A stretch of 7,502 bases of DNA from Candidatus Bathyarchaeota archaeon (GCA_030613835.1 JAUWLH010000068.1:1-7502); one strand, 5' to 3'. Numbered from the stretch's first letter, positions 1 to 7,342 are shown. A program made the numbers and translations. Notes: generated by a model not told the origin, from the letters alone.

Positions 1-72
1 GAGGACTGGGAACGCCTCCCGTCCCTTCAACATCTCTGATTCAACAAAGTACATGATGGACAGGTGGCCCAA
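1..72 (-). CDS. Partial hypothetical protein, fourth gene of the kae1 operon
   Basis: An open minus-strand frame of 24 codons runs off the left edge of the window. It starts 20 bp after the stop codon of the NTP pyrophosphatase gene, in the same direction, so it is probably co-transcribed with kae1, bud32 and that gene. The visible residues from the TTG at 72 are MGHLSIMYFVESEMLKGREA, followed by FPVL at the edge. The only in-frame possibilities after the upstream stop are this TTG, an ATG at 54 (giving MYFVESEMLKGREAFPVL) and a later ATG at 33. No strong ribosome-binding site decides between them; an AGGA lies about 11 bases before the TTG. The composition looks protein-like, but the fragment is too short to assign a family and I do not recognise it. 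It could be a chance open frame, though its position and direction favour a real gene. Confidence 0.45.
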   Translation of the reverse strand, partial: MGHLSIMYFVESEMLKGREAFPVL

Positions 73-92
73 CGTGATGGTTTCCTACTTGG

Positions 93-653
93 CTACACCT
101 GCTTGACCAGCCACTCCGCCAACTGTTTGAACGCCCTGGCCCTGTGGCTAATCTTTGCCTTCTCGTCAACGCCCATCTCCCCGAATGTCCTCCCGTCGCC
201 TTCGGTGGGGATGAATATGGGGTCGTAACCGAAGCCCCCAGTGCCCCGTTTTTCGTGGGCTATCTCCCCCTTGACCTCGCCCCTGAACGTGGCTGTGATG
301 TCGCCGTCCCTATAGGCTATTGCTGAGAGATATATGGCGCCCCTGTCCCCGTCTCCTTCCATAAGCTTGAGGATGCCCTCGTTGTCGATGGCGCGCAATA
401 CATAGCTACTGTATGGACCCGGGAAGCCCTGGTACTTGTCGATATAGAGGCCGGCGTCCTCGATGAGTAGGGGGATATCCATGTTCAGGATCTTGAGACT
501 GTACTCGGCGATTGCCTCTGGCTCGTCCGCTTGTATCTCAACCCGTTCGATGCTCAGCCTCTCCAGCTCGATGCCGTACTCGCCCAGAATCTCCCTGGCC
601 TCATTGTACTTGTGGTCGTTGCCGGTTCCCATCCAGATCTTAGTTCTTCTCAA
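93..653 (-). CDS. rdgB: Non-canonical purine NTP pyrophosphatase (RdgB/HAM1 family)
   Basis: This 186-residue protein has the full length of the HAM1/RdgB/ITPase family. These cytoplasmic enzymes hydrolyse dITP/ITP and XTP to the monophosphate and pyrophosphate, keeping deaminated purines out of DNA and RNA. Visible family motifs are the N-terminal nucleotide-binding TGN-x-x-K (T10, N12, K15), the V-E-I-Q segment (38-41), the acidic ED pair at 65-66 with the likely catalytic Asp66, GFPGPYSSYV (76-85), GFGYDPIF (140-147) and the C-terminal SHR (169-171). The start is a TTG at 653. It is supported because the next Met (M8) would cut off the first beta strand, and because a GAGGGGA ribosome-binding site lies 7 bases upstream. 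The gene overlaps the end of bud32 by 14 bp in another frame, implying translational coupling. Family assignment is secure; the substrate preference is known from the family, not read here. Confidence 0.96.
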   Translation of the reverse strand: MRRTKIWMGTGNDHKYNEAREILGEYGIELERLSIERVEIQADEPEAIAEYSLKILNMDIPLLIEDAGLYIDKYQGFPGPYSSYVLRAIDNEGILKLMEGDGDRGAIYLSAIAYRDGDITATFRGEVKGEIAHEKRGTGGFGYDPIFIPTEGDGRTFGEMGVDEKAKISHRARAFKQLAEWLVKQV

Positions 654-1272
654 TGTACCGTCCCCTCATGGATACCTCGTTCATTCGCTTAAGTGCCTCA
701 TCGGCCTCTTCTCCCATGGATGCCCTGTAACCCTTTTTGAACGCAGCCAGTAGGTCTTCTTGGTACTTGTAATGTGTGCTGGTGAGCATCCTGTTCATGA
801 GGTTCAGGTCAACGCCCCGCTTCTCCACCTCAAAGTTTACCTCGCTGAGGCCGAAATCAATGAATACGATTCTCTCACCCGACTTGATTATGTTGCTGGT
901 GGTCAGGTCACCGTGAATGATGCCTGATTTATGGAGCTGGCCGGCGTAGTACCCGATCCTATTGAACAGCTTGTACCTCTCATCGTCGTCGAGCTGGTCC
1001 ACCAGGTCCCTGATCTTGATGCCGTCGATGTACTCCATCACGATGACGCCCCTCTCGTTGTCCACACTGTAGAGCAGGGGCGTGGATACCCCAAACTGTT
1101 TAGCCCTCTGGGTGATGTCCGCCTCGTGGTTAGTTCTGGTCCTCGTGAGCTGCCTGTCAAGCTCAGGGTGCCTGTACTTTTTCGGCTTCCTGACCTTCCT
1201 GATTGCCCTCAAGCCATTCCACTCCGTTAGGTAGAGGTCTGCCTCCGCTCCTTTCGCAACTAGTCTCTCCAT
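640..1272 (-). CDS. bud32: KEOPS complex kinase/ATPase Bud32 (PRPK family)
   Basis: A 210-residue atypical small protein kinase, the usual size for archaeal Bud32, which lacks much of the C-lobe of ordinary kinases. In the family it binds Kae1 within KEOPS and acts mainly as an ATPase needed for making t6A at position 37 of ANN-decoding tRNAs. Visible features are the glycine-loop equivalent KGAEADLY (7-14), the beta-3 lysine K26 followed by the family signature PKKYRHPELD (30-39), the helix-C region RTRTNHEA (44-51), the catalytic loop IHGDLTTSN (119-127; D122 and N127), the DFG motif FIDFG (137-141; D139) and a basic C-terminus with RGR. The ATG start has an AGGTGA site 7 bases upstream and overlaps the kae1 stop by 13 bp in a different frame. 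Kae1 and Bud32 are fused in some archaea; here they are two separate, overlapping genes. All key kinase residues are present. Confidence 0.97.
   Translation of the reverse strand: MERLVAKGAEADLYLTEWNGLRAIRKVRKPKKYRHPELDRQLTRTRTNHEADITQRAKQFGVSTPLLYSVDNERGVIVMEYIDGIKIRDLVDQLDDDERYKLFNRIGYYAGQLHKSGIIHGDLTTSNIIKSGERIVFIDFGLSEVNFEVEKRGVDLNLMNRMLTSTHYKYQEDLLAAFKKGYRASMGEEADEALKRMNEVSMRGRYIEKN
661..667 (-). promoter_or_regulatory. Ribosome-binding site of rdgB
   Basis: The minus strand reads GAGGGGA seven bases before the TTG at 653. It lies inside the coding region of bud32, as expected for a translationally coupled gene. It is the main support for a TTG start over the internal ATG at residue 8. 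Confidence 0.6.
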
Positions 1273-2246
1273 GGTATCTTCACCTGATCCATTCTCCAGT
1301 AGGGGTTGACGTGGCTCTCGTCTAGGGGTGTTTGGTGTCCCGCCTGGTACGCTATGAGTCCCGTCCAGGCGATCATCGCGCCGTTGTCCGCTGCCAGTCT
1401 GATTGGTACGATGTATGGGGTGGCGCCGTGGTCCTCCGCGATGTCTATGACAATACCCGCGAGCCTTTTGTTGGCGGCCACCCCGCCGGTGAGCAGCAGC
1501 TCAGGCTTGTTTGTATGTGCCAGTGCCCTCTCGGTGATCTCCCCCAGCATGGCGTAGGCCGTCTCCTGGAGGCTGAAGCACAGGTCGTTGATATCGTGTC
1601 CCCCGTTTTCAAGCTCTGTCGTTATCGCTGTCAATAACCCGCTGTAGCTGAGGTCCATCCCCTTAACCACGTATGGCAGCTGGATGAGGTTCTTACCCAG
1701 CTTTGCCCGCCTCTCGATATCGGGCCCGCCCGGGTACTTAAGCCCCGCCGCACGGGCAAATGTGTCAAGGCAGTTCCCGATAGCTATGTCAAGGGTCTCT
1801 CCGAAGATGCGGTACCTGCCTGACTCGTACCCGCTGACGATGGTGTTGCCGCCCGAGACGTACAGCGTTAGTGGGTCAACCGCGCCCGTTGCCATCCTGC
1901 CCACCTCCACGTGGGCCACGCAGTGGTTCACCCCCACAAGTGGCTTCTTCAGGTAGGCCGCAAGCGCCCTTGCGCCGGTTGCCCCTGTCCTGAGGCACGG
2001 TCCCAGCCCTGGTCCCTGTGCGAAGCTGATGATATCCACGTCGCCCATGGTGATATCCGCCTGTTCAAGGGCGATCTTGATGGCCGTTCCCATGTATTCG
2101 CTGTGGTGCCTCGCCGCCTCCCTCGGGTGGATGCCTCCTTCTAGGGGCACGTGTATCTTGATGTAGTTGGCCAGGACCTGCTTTTCGCTGGATACTATGC
2201 CTATGCCCAGGTTGTCGGCCGTCGATTCCACTCCGAGGGATATCAA
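1260..2246 (-). CDS. kae1: tRNA threonylcarbamoyladenosine synthase Kae1 (KEOPS catalytic subunit)
   Basis: Kae1/TsaD-family protein of the ASKHA fold. In KEOPS it transfers the threonylcarbamoyl group from threonylcarbamoyl-AMP to A37 of tRNA, forming t6A. With the start used here it is 328 residues. Visible motifs are the N-terminal SLGVEST, the PGLGPCLRTG loop, the metal-binding NHCVAHVE (H108 and H112), YVSGGNT, GETLDIAIGNCLDTFAR, YPGGP, VKGMDLSYSGLL, TGGVAANKRL and the third metal ligand D287 in ADNGAMIAWTG. The frame is open to another TTG at 2264, but I prefer the TTG at 2246 for two reasons. It gives the usual family N-terminus and metal-ligand numbering close to the Pyrococcus protein. 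The TATA-like tract at 2273-2279 also predicts transcription starting near 2250, after the upstream TTG, which would make the mRNA nearly leaderless. First gene of the operon; overlaps bud32 by 13 bp. Old names such as O-sialoglycoprotein endopeptidase are misleading. Confidence 0.97.
   Translation of the reverse strand: MISLGVESTADNLGIGIVSSEKQVLANYIKIHVPLEGGIHPREAARHHSEYMGTAIKIALEQADITMGDVDIISFAQGPGLGPCLRTGATGARALAAYLKKPLVGVNHCVAHVEVGRMATGAVDPLTLYVSGGNTIVSGYESGRYRIFGETLDIAIGNCLDTFARAAGLKYPGGPDIERRAKLGKNLIQLPYVVKGMDLSYSGLLTAITTELENGGHDINDLCFSLQETAYAMLGEITERALAHTNKPELLLTGGVAANKRLAGIVIDIAEDHGATPYIVPIRLAADNGAMIAWTGLIAYQAGHQTPLDESHVNPYWRMDQVKIPWRD
1280..1285 (-). promoter_or_regulatory. Ribosome-binding site of bud32
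   Basis: AGGTGA on the minus strand, seven bases before the bud32 ATG and within the 3' end of kae1. It matches the expected complement of an archaeal 16S rRNA tail. It shows that bud32 has its own initiation signal rather than depending on frameshifting from kae1. Confidence 0.7.
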
Positions 2247-2354
2247 ATTACTCAACCAGAACAAAAGACAGGTTAAAAATGATACCCTTCAACAGTGGGT
2301 ATCTGGAAAGACATTAAGTATTCTCTGAAACAATGTATCGGTGGTGCAAATTCG
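2247..2354. promoter_or_regulatory. Divergent promoter region between kae1 and the S9 peptidase gene
   Basis: A 108-bp gap separates the two divergent starts. An A/T tract at 2273-2281 reads TTAAAAATG on the plus strand and CATTTTTAA on the minus strand. On the minus strand it lies about 26-30 bases before the kae1 TTG, the right place for a TATA box of a nearly leaderless kae1 mRNA. For the peptidase, the same tract would place transcription near 2302 with a leader of about 50 bases. A second candidate, ATTAAGTATT at 2312-2321, would give a much shorter leader. A GGTGGTG at about 2340-2346 is the likely ribosome-binding site for the ATG at 2355. Box assignments are by eye. Confidence 0.5.
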
Positions 2355-4256
2355 ATGAGAAAAGGAATCACGGTGGACGACCTGGCGGCAATAAAGTCTA
2401 TCGGCTCCCCTGATCTATCCCCGGACGGATCGGCGGTTGTGTACGTGCTGGGAATCATGAACCTCAAGGAGAACAGGACAGACAAAGACGTATACATCGT
2501 CTCACCAGGCGAGGAGCCGCGTAAGCTCAGCGAGTCGGGAAAGGCGGGCGTGACCACGTGGTCACCTGACGGGACTTGGATCGCGTACACCGAGGGCGAG
2601 GAGAACTGCACGGGCATCTGGGTCATGGATAGAAACGGCGACCACAAACGCAAGATCACAACATACCAGGTAAGTACCGCGTCCCTGGGCTTAGGTGTCG
2701 TGGGGAACATCATCAAATGGAGCCCCGACGGGACGAGGATAGCCTATCTCGGCACCCTTGAGCCATACGACAAGGACTCAAAGATCAGGGTCGTGGATAG
2801 GCTCATGTTCAAGGGCTTCTACGGGTACAGCGACATGCGGAGAAGGCACATCTTCACGGTCTCTGTGCTAGGAGGCGAGCCCCCGATTCAGATCACGTTC
2901 GGGGACTATGATGAGCACAGCATAGACTGGACCCCTAACGGCCAGATACTGTTCATATCCAACAGGACGGGCGAGGACGACATGAACATGAAGCTAGATG
3001 TCTACCGGGTGGACATGGCCACCAAGGAGATGGTGCAGTTAACGGACACCGTTGGGGCTATTTTCAACCCTAAGTCCAGCCCAGATGGGTCCAAGGTAGC
3101 TTTCATAGCCACCACTCGCCCCGATACCAGCAACGAGAGCACCCCAGAGGACTCCCACCTATGGGTTATGAACAGCGACGGGTCGGATATTAGGGACCTA
3201 TCGGCATCCCTCGACAGGCACGGCTCACACCCGCCCGTCTGGTCAGGTGACTCAAGATCAATATACTTCACCGCAGCTGACCGGGGAAGGCACCCGATCT
3301 ACAATGTGGACCTATCCGGGAACGTGGAGACCGTTATAGACGGGGACCGGACACACGGGAACATCTCTATGGCCAACGGCATCATGAGCTACACGGTGAA
3401 CGACCCCATCTCGCCATCCGAGATATACATCATGGACATCGATGAGACAAGGCTCACCAACCACAACACCTTGACTAAAACCGTGGCCTGGCCCGAGGAG
3501 TTCTGGTTTAAGACGGGCGACGGCTTGGACATCCAGGGCTGGGTCTACAAGCCAGTGGATTTTGATCCCAGTAAAAAGTACCCGACCCTGCTGAGCATAA
3601 AGGGAGGACCCAGCGGGATGCGGGGGTACTCATGGAACCCAAGGTTGAGTGTGCCCACCACACACGGTTTTGTGCAGGTGGTTATCAATTTCAGGGGCAG
3701 TAGCGGATACGGCAACGATTTTAGCGACGCTGTTGTGGGCGACATGTTGGGCGGCGAGTACAGGGACTGCATCGAGGCTCTGGACCACTGCATCGGCAAA
3801 TACGACTACATCGATGGTAACAGGCTGGGCGTCTGGGGCGTCAGCTACGGAGGCTATCTAACCAACTGGATCATAACCCAGACCCACCGGTTCAAGGCGG
3901 CGGTGTCCATCAGCAGCATCAGTAACCTGTGGAGTCAGTGGGGCTGCAGTGCCATCCCCCTTTGGATGGAGGTTGAGCTAGAGGGCAAACCTTGGGAAAA
4001 ACAGGAGCTGATGATAAGCCAGAGTCCCATATGGCAGGCTCACAAGGCAAGGACTCCTACCTTGTTCCTCCACGGGGAGATGGACAACGATACCCCCATC
4101 TGCGAGGCTGAGCAGTTCTTCATGGTTCTCAAGAAGATGGGTGTCGAGTCTAGGATGGTCAGGTACGTCGATGACGGCCACGGGATTAGGAAGAAGCCCG
4201 GCAACTATTTGGACAGCATGCGCAGGACCCTTGCCTGGTTCGAGAAATACGTGTAA
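2355..4256 (+). CDS. S9 family serine peptidase (acylaminoacyl-peptidase/prolyl oligopeptidase-like)
   Basis: A 633-residue two-domain peptidase. The N-terminal part (about 1-375) is a beta-propeller with WSPDG-type PD40 repeats near W69, W122, W192, S241 and W296, plus an initial SPDG at 22-25. The C-terminal part (about 380-633) is an alpha/beta hydrolase with the nucleophile Ser497 in GVSYGG, Asp577 in HGEMDNDTP and His609 in DDGHG. This is the S9 Ser-Asp-His order. NFRGSSGYG, which precedes the nucleophile, is also typical. No signal peptide or membrane segment is visible, so it is probably cytosolic and trims short peptides, as known for the family. The frame extends upstream to a GTG at 2295, but the ATG at 2355 is preferred: it has a GGTGGTG site about 9 bases upstream and gives the usual MRKGIT-x-x-DL start. 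S9C aminopeptidase versus endopeptidase activity cannot be told from sequence. It stands alone, divergent from kae1 and convergent with leuS. Confidence 0.93.
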   Translation: MRKGITVDDLAAIKSIGSPDLSPDGSAVVYVLGIMNLKENRTDKDVYIVSPGEEPRKLSESGKAGVTTWSPDGTWIAYTEGEENCTGIWVMDRNGDHKRKITTYQVSTASLGLGVVGNIIKWSPDGTRIAYLGTLEPYDKDSKIRVVDRLMFKGFYGYSDMRRRHIFTVSVLGGEPPIQITFGDYDEHSIDWTPNGQILFISNRTGEDDMNMKLDVYRVDMATKEMVQLTDTVGAIFNPKSSPDGSKVAFIATTRPDTSNESTPEDSHLWVMNSDGSDIRDLSASLDRHGSHPPVWSGDSRSIYFTAADRGRHPIYNVDLSGNVETVIDGDRTHGNISMANGIMSYTVNDPISPSEIYIMDIDETRLTNHNTLTKTVAWPEEFWFKTGDGLDIQGWVYKPVDFDPSKKYPTLLSIKGGPSGMRGYSWNPRLSVPTTHGFVQVVINFRGSSGYGNDFSDAVVGDMLGGEYRDCIEALDHCIGKYDYIDGNRLGVWGVSYGGYLTNWIITQTHRFKAAVSISSISNLWSQWGCSAIPLWMEVELEGKPWEKQELMISQSPIWQAHKARTPTLFLHGEMDNDTPICEAEQFFMVLKKMGVESRMVRYVDDGHGIRKKPGNYLDSMRRTLAWFEKYV

Positions 4257-4268
4257 AAAGGTGGATTT
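4254..4268. terminator. Compact convergent termination zone
   Basis: Only 11 bp separate the stop codons of the peptidase gene (plus strand, TAA at 4254) and leuS (minus strand, TAA at 4270). On the minus strand the sequence just after the leuS stop contains CCTTTTT (4256-4262), an oligo-T run of the type that can end archaeal transcription. On the plus strand only a TTTT (4265-4268) follows the peptidase stop. No hairpin is evident. The two mRNAs probably overlap at their 3' ends. Confidence 0.35.
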
Positions 4269-7186
4269 TAGGCCACGTAGATGGCCGGTCTGTACGGCTT
4301 GGACCTTCCAGCCCTCTTGGCTGGGTCCTCTATCCAGGGGTCCGACTCGGCCGCGATGATTACCTCGGCGCTGAACTCTCCCTCGATGAAGCTCAACGCG
4401 TCCTGCAGGATGCCCACCTCGTTGAGTTGCCCCATCTTTATGCGCATCATAAGATCCCTCTCGGGCAGCTTGATGGTGTCGTCCACTAGCAGCCTGGCGA
4501 ATGTGGCCACCTGCTTGCTCTTGACCCTCATCTCGTCGTCCTTGAGCGATGTCCTGATGAGGGTGCCCACGTCTAGGCTGTCCTTTTTGGCCAGCTCCAG
4601 CGCGATCATGTAGACCTTCCATTTCCAACCATCGGCCGTGTAGAAGTATATCTTCTCGGGATTGATTCCAGTGACCTTGCTGATCTTCTGGACGTCCTCT
4701 ATGCTGGTCTGGACGATGTTCTCAATGCTCTCGCTGTCCTTGGATACCATGGTTGCGTCTACCTGGGGCCAGTCCGCGAAGGCAATGAAGCCCTTCCCGT
4801 CCATCATCTCCCATATCTCCTCGCTGAGGTGGGGTGTGAACGGTGTCAGCATTCTGACTTGGGTGTCCAAGACCGTCCACTCGACGTACTTGATGGCCTC
4901 GGCCCTCTCTGGGTCGTCCATGTATCTGGCGGTGCGCTTCCTGTACCAGTCCATGTCGACGTTGAGGTTATACAATGCCGCGTGGATGGTCTTCCTCACC
5001 TTGAGCTCAACCATGGCCTCGTTGGCGTCAGCGATATGTCCTTGTAGCTTGCTCAGCATCCACCTGTCGATGTCCTTGAGCTCTTTGGGGTCTCCCTTCC
5101 CTGCCGCAATGACTTCTTTGGCTTTCCTGTAGTACCTGTCCAGTGCTTCTCCCATGGACCTAGCCAGGTCAGGGCTGAAGTCGGCGTCCTTTAGAGGCTC
5201 CGCGGTGATCATGAGGCTGATCCTCAGTGGGTCTGCCCCGAACATCTCCAGCGCGTTGATCAGTGGGATGATGTTGTTGAAGCTCTTGCTCATCTTGCTC
5301 CCCTCCATGAGCACGCTGCCGTTGACCGTGATGCCCTGCGGCCACATCTCCTTGGGCCAAATGCCGTCGTGGCAGAACACCATGTATGTCAGGTGGTTGC
5401 TGATGAGGTCCCTGCCGCTATGCCTTGCGTCCGGCGGATAGAAGTAATGGAACTCGTTGCTCAGCTCCATCAATTTGTCCTCCGGATAGCCTGTTGACTG
5501 GGCTACCTTGGCGGGGTCTCCTATGTTCAGGAATATATAGTCCCAGAACTCTTCCGTCAGCTGCTCAGGTTGGGGCTTTACCTCGTTGATGCCCTTGATG
5601 ACCGTGTAGTAGGCCATGTAGATGACCGAATCGCTCAATGCCTCGATGGTCCAATCGGGGGCCCACGGGAGTGGGGTGCCTAGCCCGATCTTCCTGGCGC
5701 ATGCCTTGCCCCTCAGCCAGTCAACCACGTTGTGGAACTCCTGCCTGAGCTCACGCGGGATGATGTTGGCCTCATCAATGTTCTCGTGGGCCAGCTTTTT
5801 CCACGCGGCGTTACCGTAGTTGATGAACCACTGGTTCTCGAATATCTTGACCACTACCTCGCTTCCGCAGCGGCACTGGACTGGCTCCAGCATCTCGTAC
5901 ATTGTGGTAGCCGCCCCGTTTGCTATGATATCCTTCTTGACGGCCTCCTTGGCCTGTGGGACGGGCATTGAGGCGTACAATCTGGTGTTGGTCCTCATCC
6001 TCCCGCCGTGGAATTCGGCGCTGTAGATCTGCTTGGTGGCCTTCTCCAGGTTTGGGTCGTTCTGGTCTTTGATCTTCATCTTCTCGACTACGTCCCTAGC
6101 CGGGATCTCACTGTAGCCGTCGATCTCGATGACCGCGATGGCCTCGATGTCCTTGACGTCCTCTGGCTTGATCTTCTTGAACTTGGCCGGGTTCTTTTTT
6201 ATCTCCCTCTTCAGCTGCTCTAGCGCGACGTAGTCAAACGGCGCGTGGGCTGGGACCGACATAACCACCCCGGTGACAGCCTTGGGGTCCACGAATGAGG
6301 CGGGCAGTATGGGGAACTCCTTGCCAGTAACCGGGTTCATTAGTGTGACCCCGATGTACTTCTCGCCCATGAACTCGTCAAGTATCTTGACCTCTTTCCC
6401 GAGTAACTGGAACTTGTTGGCGGCCTCGGCGCTGATGATCCACTTCTCGTCTTCAACCTGGGCCTTCACGTACAACGCGTCAGGGTTGAGCCACATGTTT
6501 GTGACGCCGTAGACCGTCTCGGTCCTCAGGGTTCCCGCTGGGAAGTATACGTCATCGTGCTTGAACTTGATAATGGTGAACTCCTCTATCTCGGGCTCCT
6601 TGTCTCCTATGGTGTCGTGCTGTCCCACCGGGTTTCCGCAGCTGGGGCACCAGCCTACTGGGTGGCTGCCTTGGGTGATGTATCCTTTTTCCCTGAGCTT
6701 CTCGAACTGCCACTCGATGAACTTGCTGTAGTAGCCGTCTACGGTGGTGAACTCCCTCCTCCAGTCTATGCTGTAGCCGATTCGCTGCATCCCGTGTTTG
6801 ATCTCCATGGCGAAGTACGTGGCCATGGCGATGGGGTCTTCTAGCTCGGGTAGTTTCTCCTCTGGGATATTGTACAGGTTGAGGAACGTGTTGAGGATTG
6901 CCGGGTCCAGGGCTTTGAGCCTCTCCACCATGGCGAACAGCGGTGTGCCAGTGAAGTGCCATCCCATGGGGAGTAGCACGTTCTTTCCGTGCATTCTCTG
7001 GAACCTGGCGTGGACATCGGTGAGGGTGTATGTCCTCCCGTGGCCGATGTGCTGGGGGCTGTTGGGGTAGGGATAGGCGACTGTAAGGTAGTATTTGGGC
7101 TTCGTTGGGTCCGGATCGGTTTCGAACGCCTTGGCGTCGGTCCACCTTTTCTGCCATTTTTCCTCGATATTTTTCCATTCAACCAT
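4268..7186 (-). CDS. leuS: Leucyl-tRNA synthetase, archaeal type
   Basis: A 972-residue class Ia aminoacyl-tRNA synthetase that charges tRNA-Leu with leucine; the length is usual for the archaeal/eukaryotic type. Visible are the ATP-binding HIGH motif (46-49, in NSPQHIGHGRTYT), a zinc-type CPSC (C180, C183) with nearby QHD, and the CP1 editing domain. The editing domain shows the threonine-rich loop GTLRTETVYGVTNMW around 218-232 and VPAHAPFDY, whose D318 matches the conserved editing aspartate. Further on are CRC (C438, C440), the KACARKIGLGTPLPW segment, KMSKS (631-635), an anticodon-binding helical domain and the archaeal C-terminal tail ending RPAIYVA. The ATG has a GAGGTA site 7 bases upstream. 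In the editing loop, T222 sits where proline is common (TLRPET). The gene is monocistronic as far as seen, convergent with the peptidase gene, with an AT-rich promoter region upstream. Confidence 0.98.
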   Translation of the reverse strand: MVEWKNIEEKWQKRWTDAKAFETDPDPTKPKYYLTVAYPYPNSPQHIGHGRTYTLTDVHARFQRMHGKNVLLPMGWHFTGTPLFAMVERLKALDPAILNTFLNLYNIPEEKLPELEDPIAMATYFAMEIKHGMQRIGYSIDWRREFTTVDGYYSKFIEWQFEKLREKGYITQGSHPVGWCPSCGNPVGQHDTIGDKEPEIEEFTIIKFKHDDVYFPAGTLRTETVYGVTNMWLNPDALYVKAQVEDEKWIISAEAANKFQLLGKEVKILDEFMGEKYIGVTLMNPVTGKEFPILPASFVDPKAVTGVVMSVPAHAPFDYVALEQLKREIKKNPAKFKKIKPEDVKDIEAIAVIEIDGYSEIPARDVVEKMKIKDQNDPNLEKATKQIYSAEFHGGRMRTNTRLYASMPVPQAKEAVKKDIIANGAATTMYEMLEPVQCRCGSEVVVKIFENQWFINYGNAAWKKLAHENIDEANIIPRELRQEFHNVVDWLRGKACARKIGLGTPLPWAPDWTIEALSDSVIYMAYYTVIKGINEVKPQPEQLTEEFWDYIFLNIGDPAKVAQSTGYPEDKLMELSNEFHYFYPPDARHSGRDLISNHLTYMVFCHDGIWPKEMWPQGITVNGSVLMEGSKMSKSFNNIIPLINALEMFGADPLRISLMITAEPLKDADFSPDLARSMGEALDRYYRKAKEVIAAGKGDPKELKDIDRWMLSKLQGHIADANEAMVELKVRKTIHAALYNLNVDMDWYRKRTARYMDDPERAEAIKYVEWTVLDTQVRMLTPFTPHLSEEIWEMMDGKGFIAFADWPQVDATMVSKDSESIENIVQTSIEDVQKISKVTGINPEKIYFYTADGWKWKVYMIALELAKKDSLDVGTLIRTSLKDDEMRVKSKQVATFARLLVDDTIKLPERDLMMRIKMGQLNEVGILQDALSFIEGEFSAEVIIAAESDPWIEDPAKRAGRSKPYRPAIYVA

Positions 7187-7193
7187 GCATAAT

Positions 7194-7199
7194 TACCTC
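7194..7199 (-). promoter_or_regulatory. Ribosome-binding site of leuS
   Basis: GAGGTA on the minus strand, seven bases before the leuS ATG. It fixes the start at 7186 over the out-of-frame ATG four bases upstream. Confidence 0.65.
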
Positions 7200-7240
7200 T
7201 ATCAATGCTCCTTGGGATGCCAATGAGAATAAAGGTTATG

Positions 7241-7253
7241 AGTAAAAATAGTT
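7241..7253 (-). promoter_or_regulatory. Probable TATA box of leuS
   Basis: The minus strand reads AACTATTTTTACT here. Centred near 7246, it predicts a transcription start near 7220 and a leader of roughly 30 bases containing the GAGGTA site. This is the best-placed A/T box upstream of leuS. An alternative is the TTAATAATTATT tract around 7288-7298, which would give a leader of about 80 bases. Confidence 0.4.
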
Positions 7254-7334
7254 ACGTATTTGCCAGCAGGTGGGTAATAAAAACATTTAATAATTATTGA
7301 TAGAGCGCGTATGTGTTTATTGTGTTATTTGGAG

Positions 7335-7342
7335 TTTAATAA
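7335..7342 (+). promoter_or_regulatory. Candidate rightward TATA box
   Basis: TTTAATAA on the plus strand, partly overlapping the 18-bp palindrome. It predicts transcription starting near 7365, ahead of a GGAG and the ATG at 7385, or with a leader of about 90 bases for the ATG at 7453. A second option, TTATAT at 7353-7358, would predict a start near 7382. There is no independent support for either. Confidence 0.35.

Noticed and set aside
2247..2264. kae1 start at the TTG at 2264 (six extra residues, MFWLSN)
   Set aside because: The extra residues precede the normal family N-terminus, and the start lies only about 12 bases from the TATA-like tract, so it would fall outside the predicted transcript.
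2295..2354. Peptidase start at the GTG at 2295
   Set aside because: It adds 20 residues unlike the family N-terminus, overlaps promoter-like DNA and lacks a ribosome-binding site. The ATG at 2355 has a GGTGGTG upstream.
2273..2716. 147-codon minus-strand frame antisense to the 5' end of the peptidase gene
   Set aside because: It lies opposite a well-supported coding region, has no recognisable motif, and would run into the kae1 promoter.
3978..4628. 216-codon minus-strand frame across the leuS/peptidase junction
   Set aside because: It is an out-of-frame shadow of the leuS 3' end extending antisense to the peptidase. Its composition is Gly/His/Arg-rich and low in complexity.
4662..5132. 156-codon plus-strand frame antisense to leuS
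   Set aside because: It is Ser/Leu/Met-rich, as expected when GC-biased codons are read antisense, and it has no promoter or homology cues.
6552..7178. 208-codon minus-strand frame overlapping leuS
   Set aside because: It is a shifted-frame shadow of the 5' part of leuS, Arg/His/Pro-rich and without any recognisable domain.
7312..7329. Imperfect tandem 9-mers TGTGTTTAT and TGTGTTATT
   Set aside because: Only two copies with mismatches in AT-rich DNA; easily chance.
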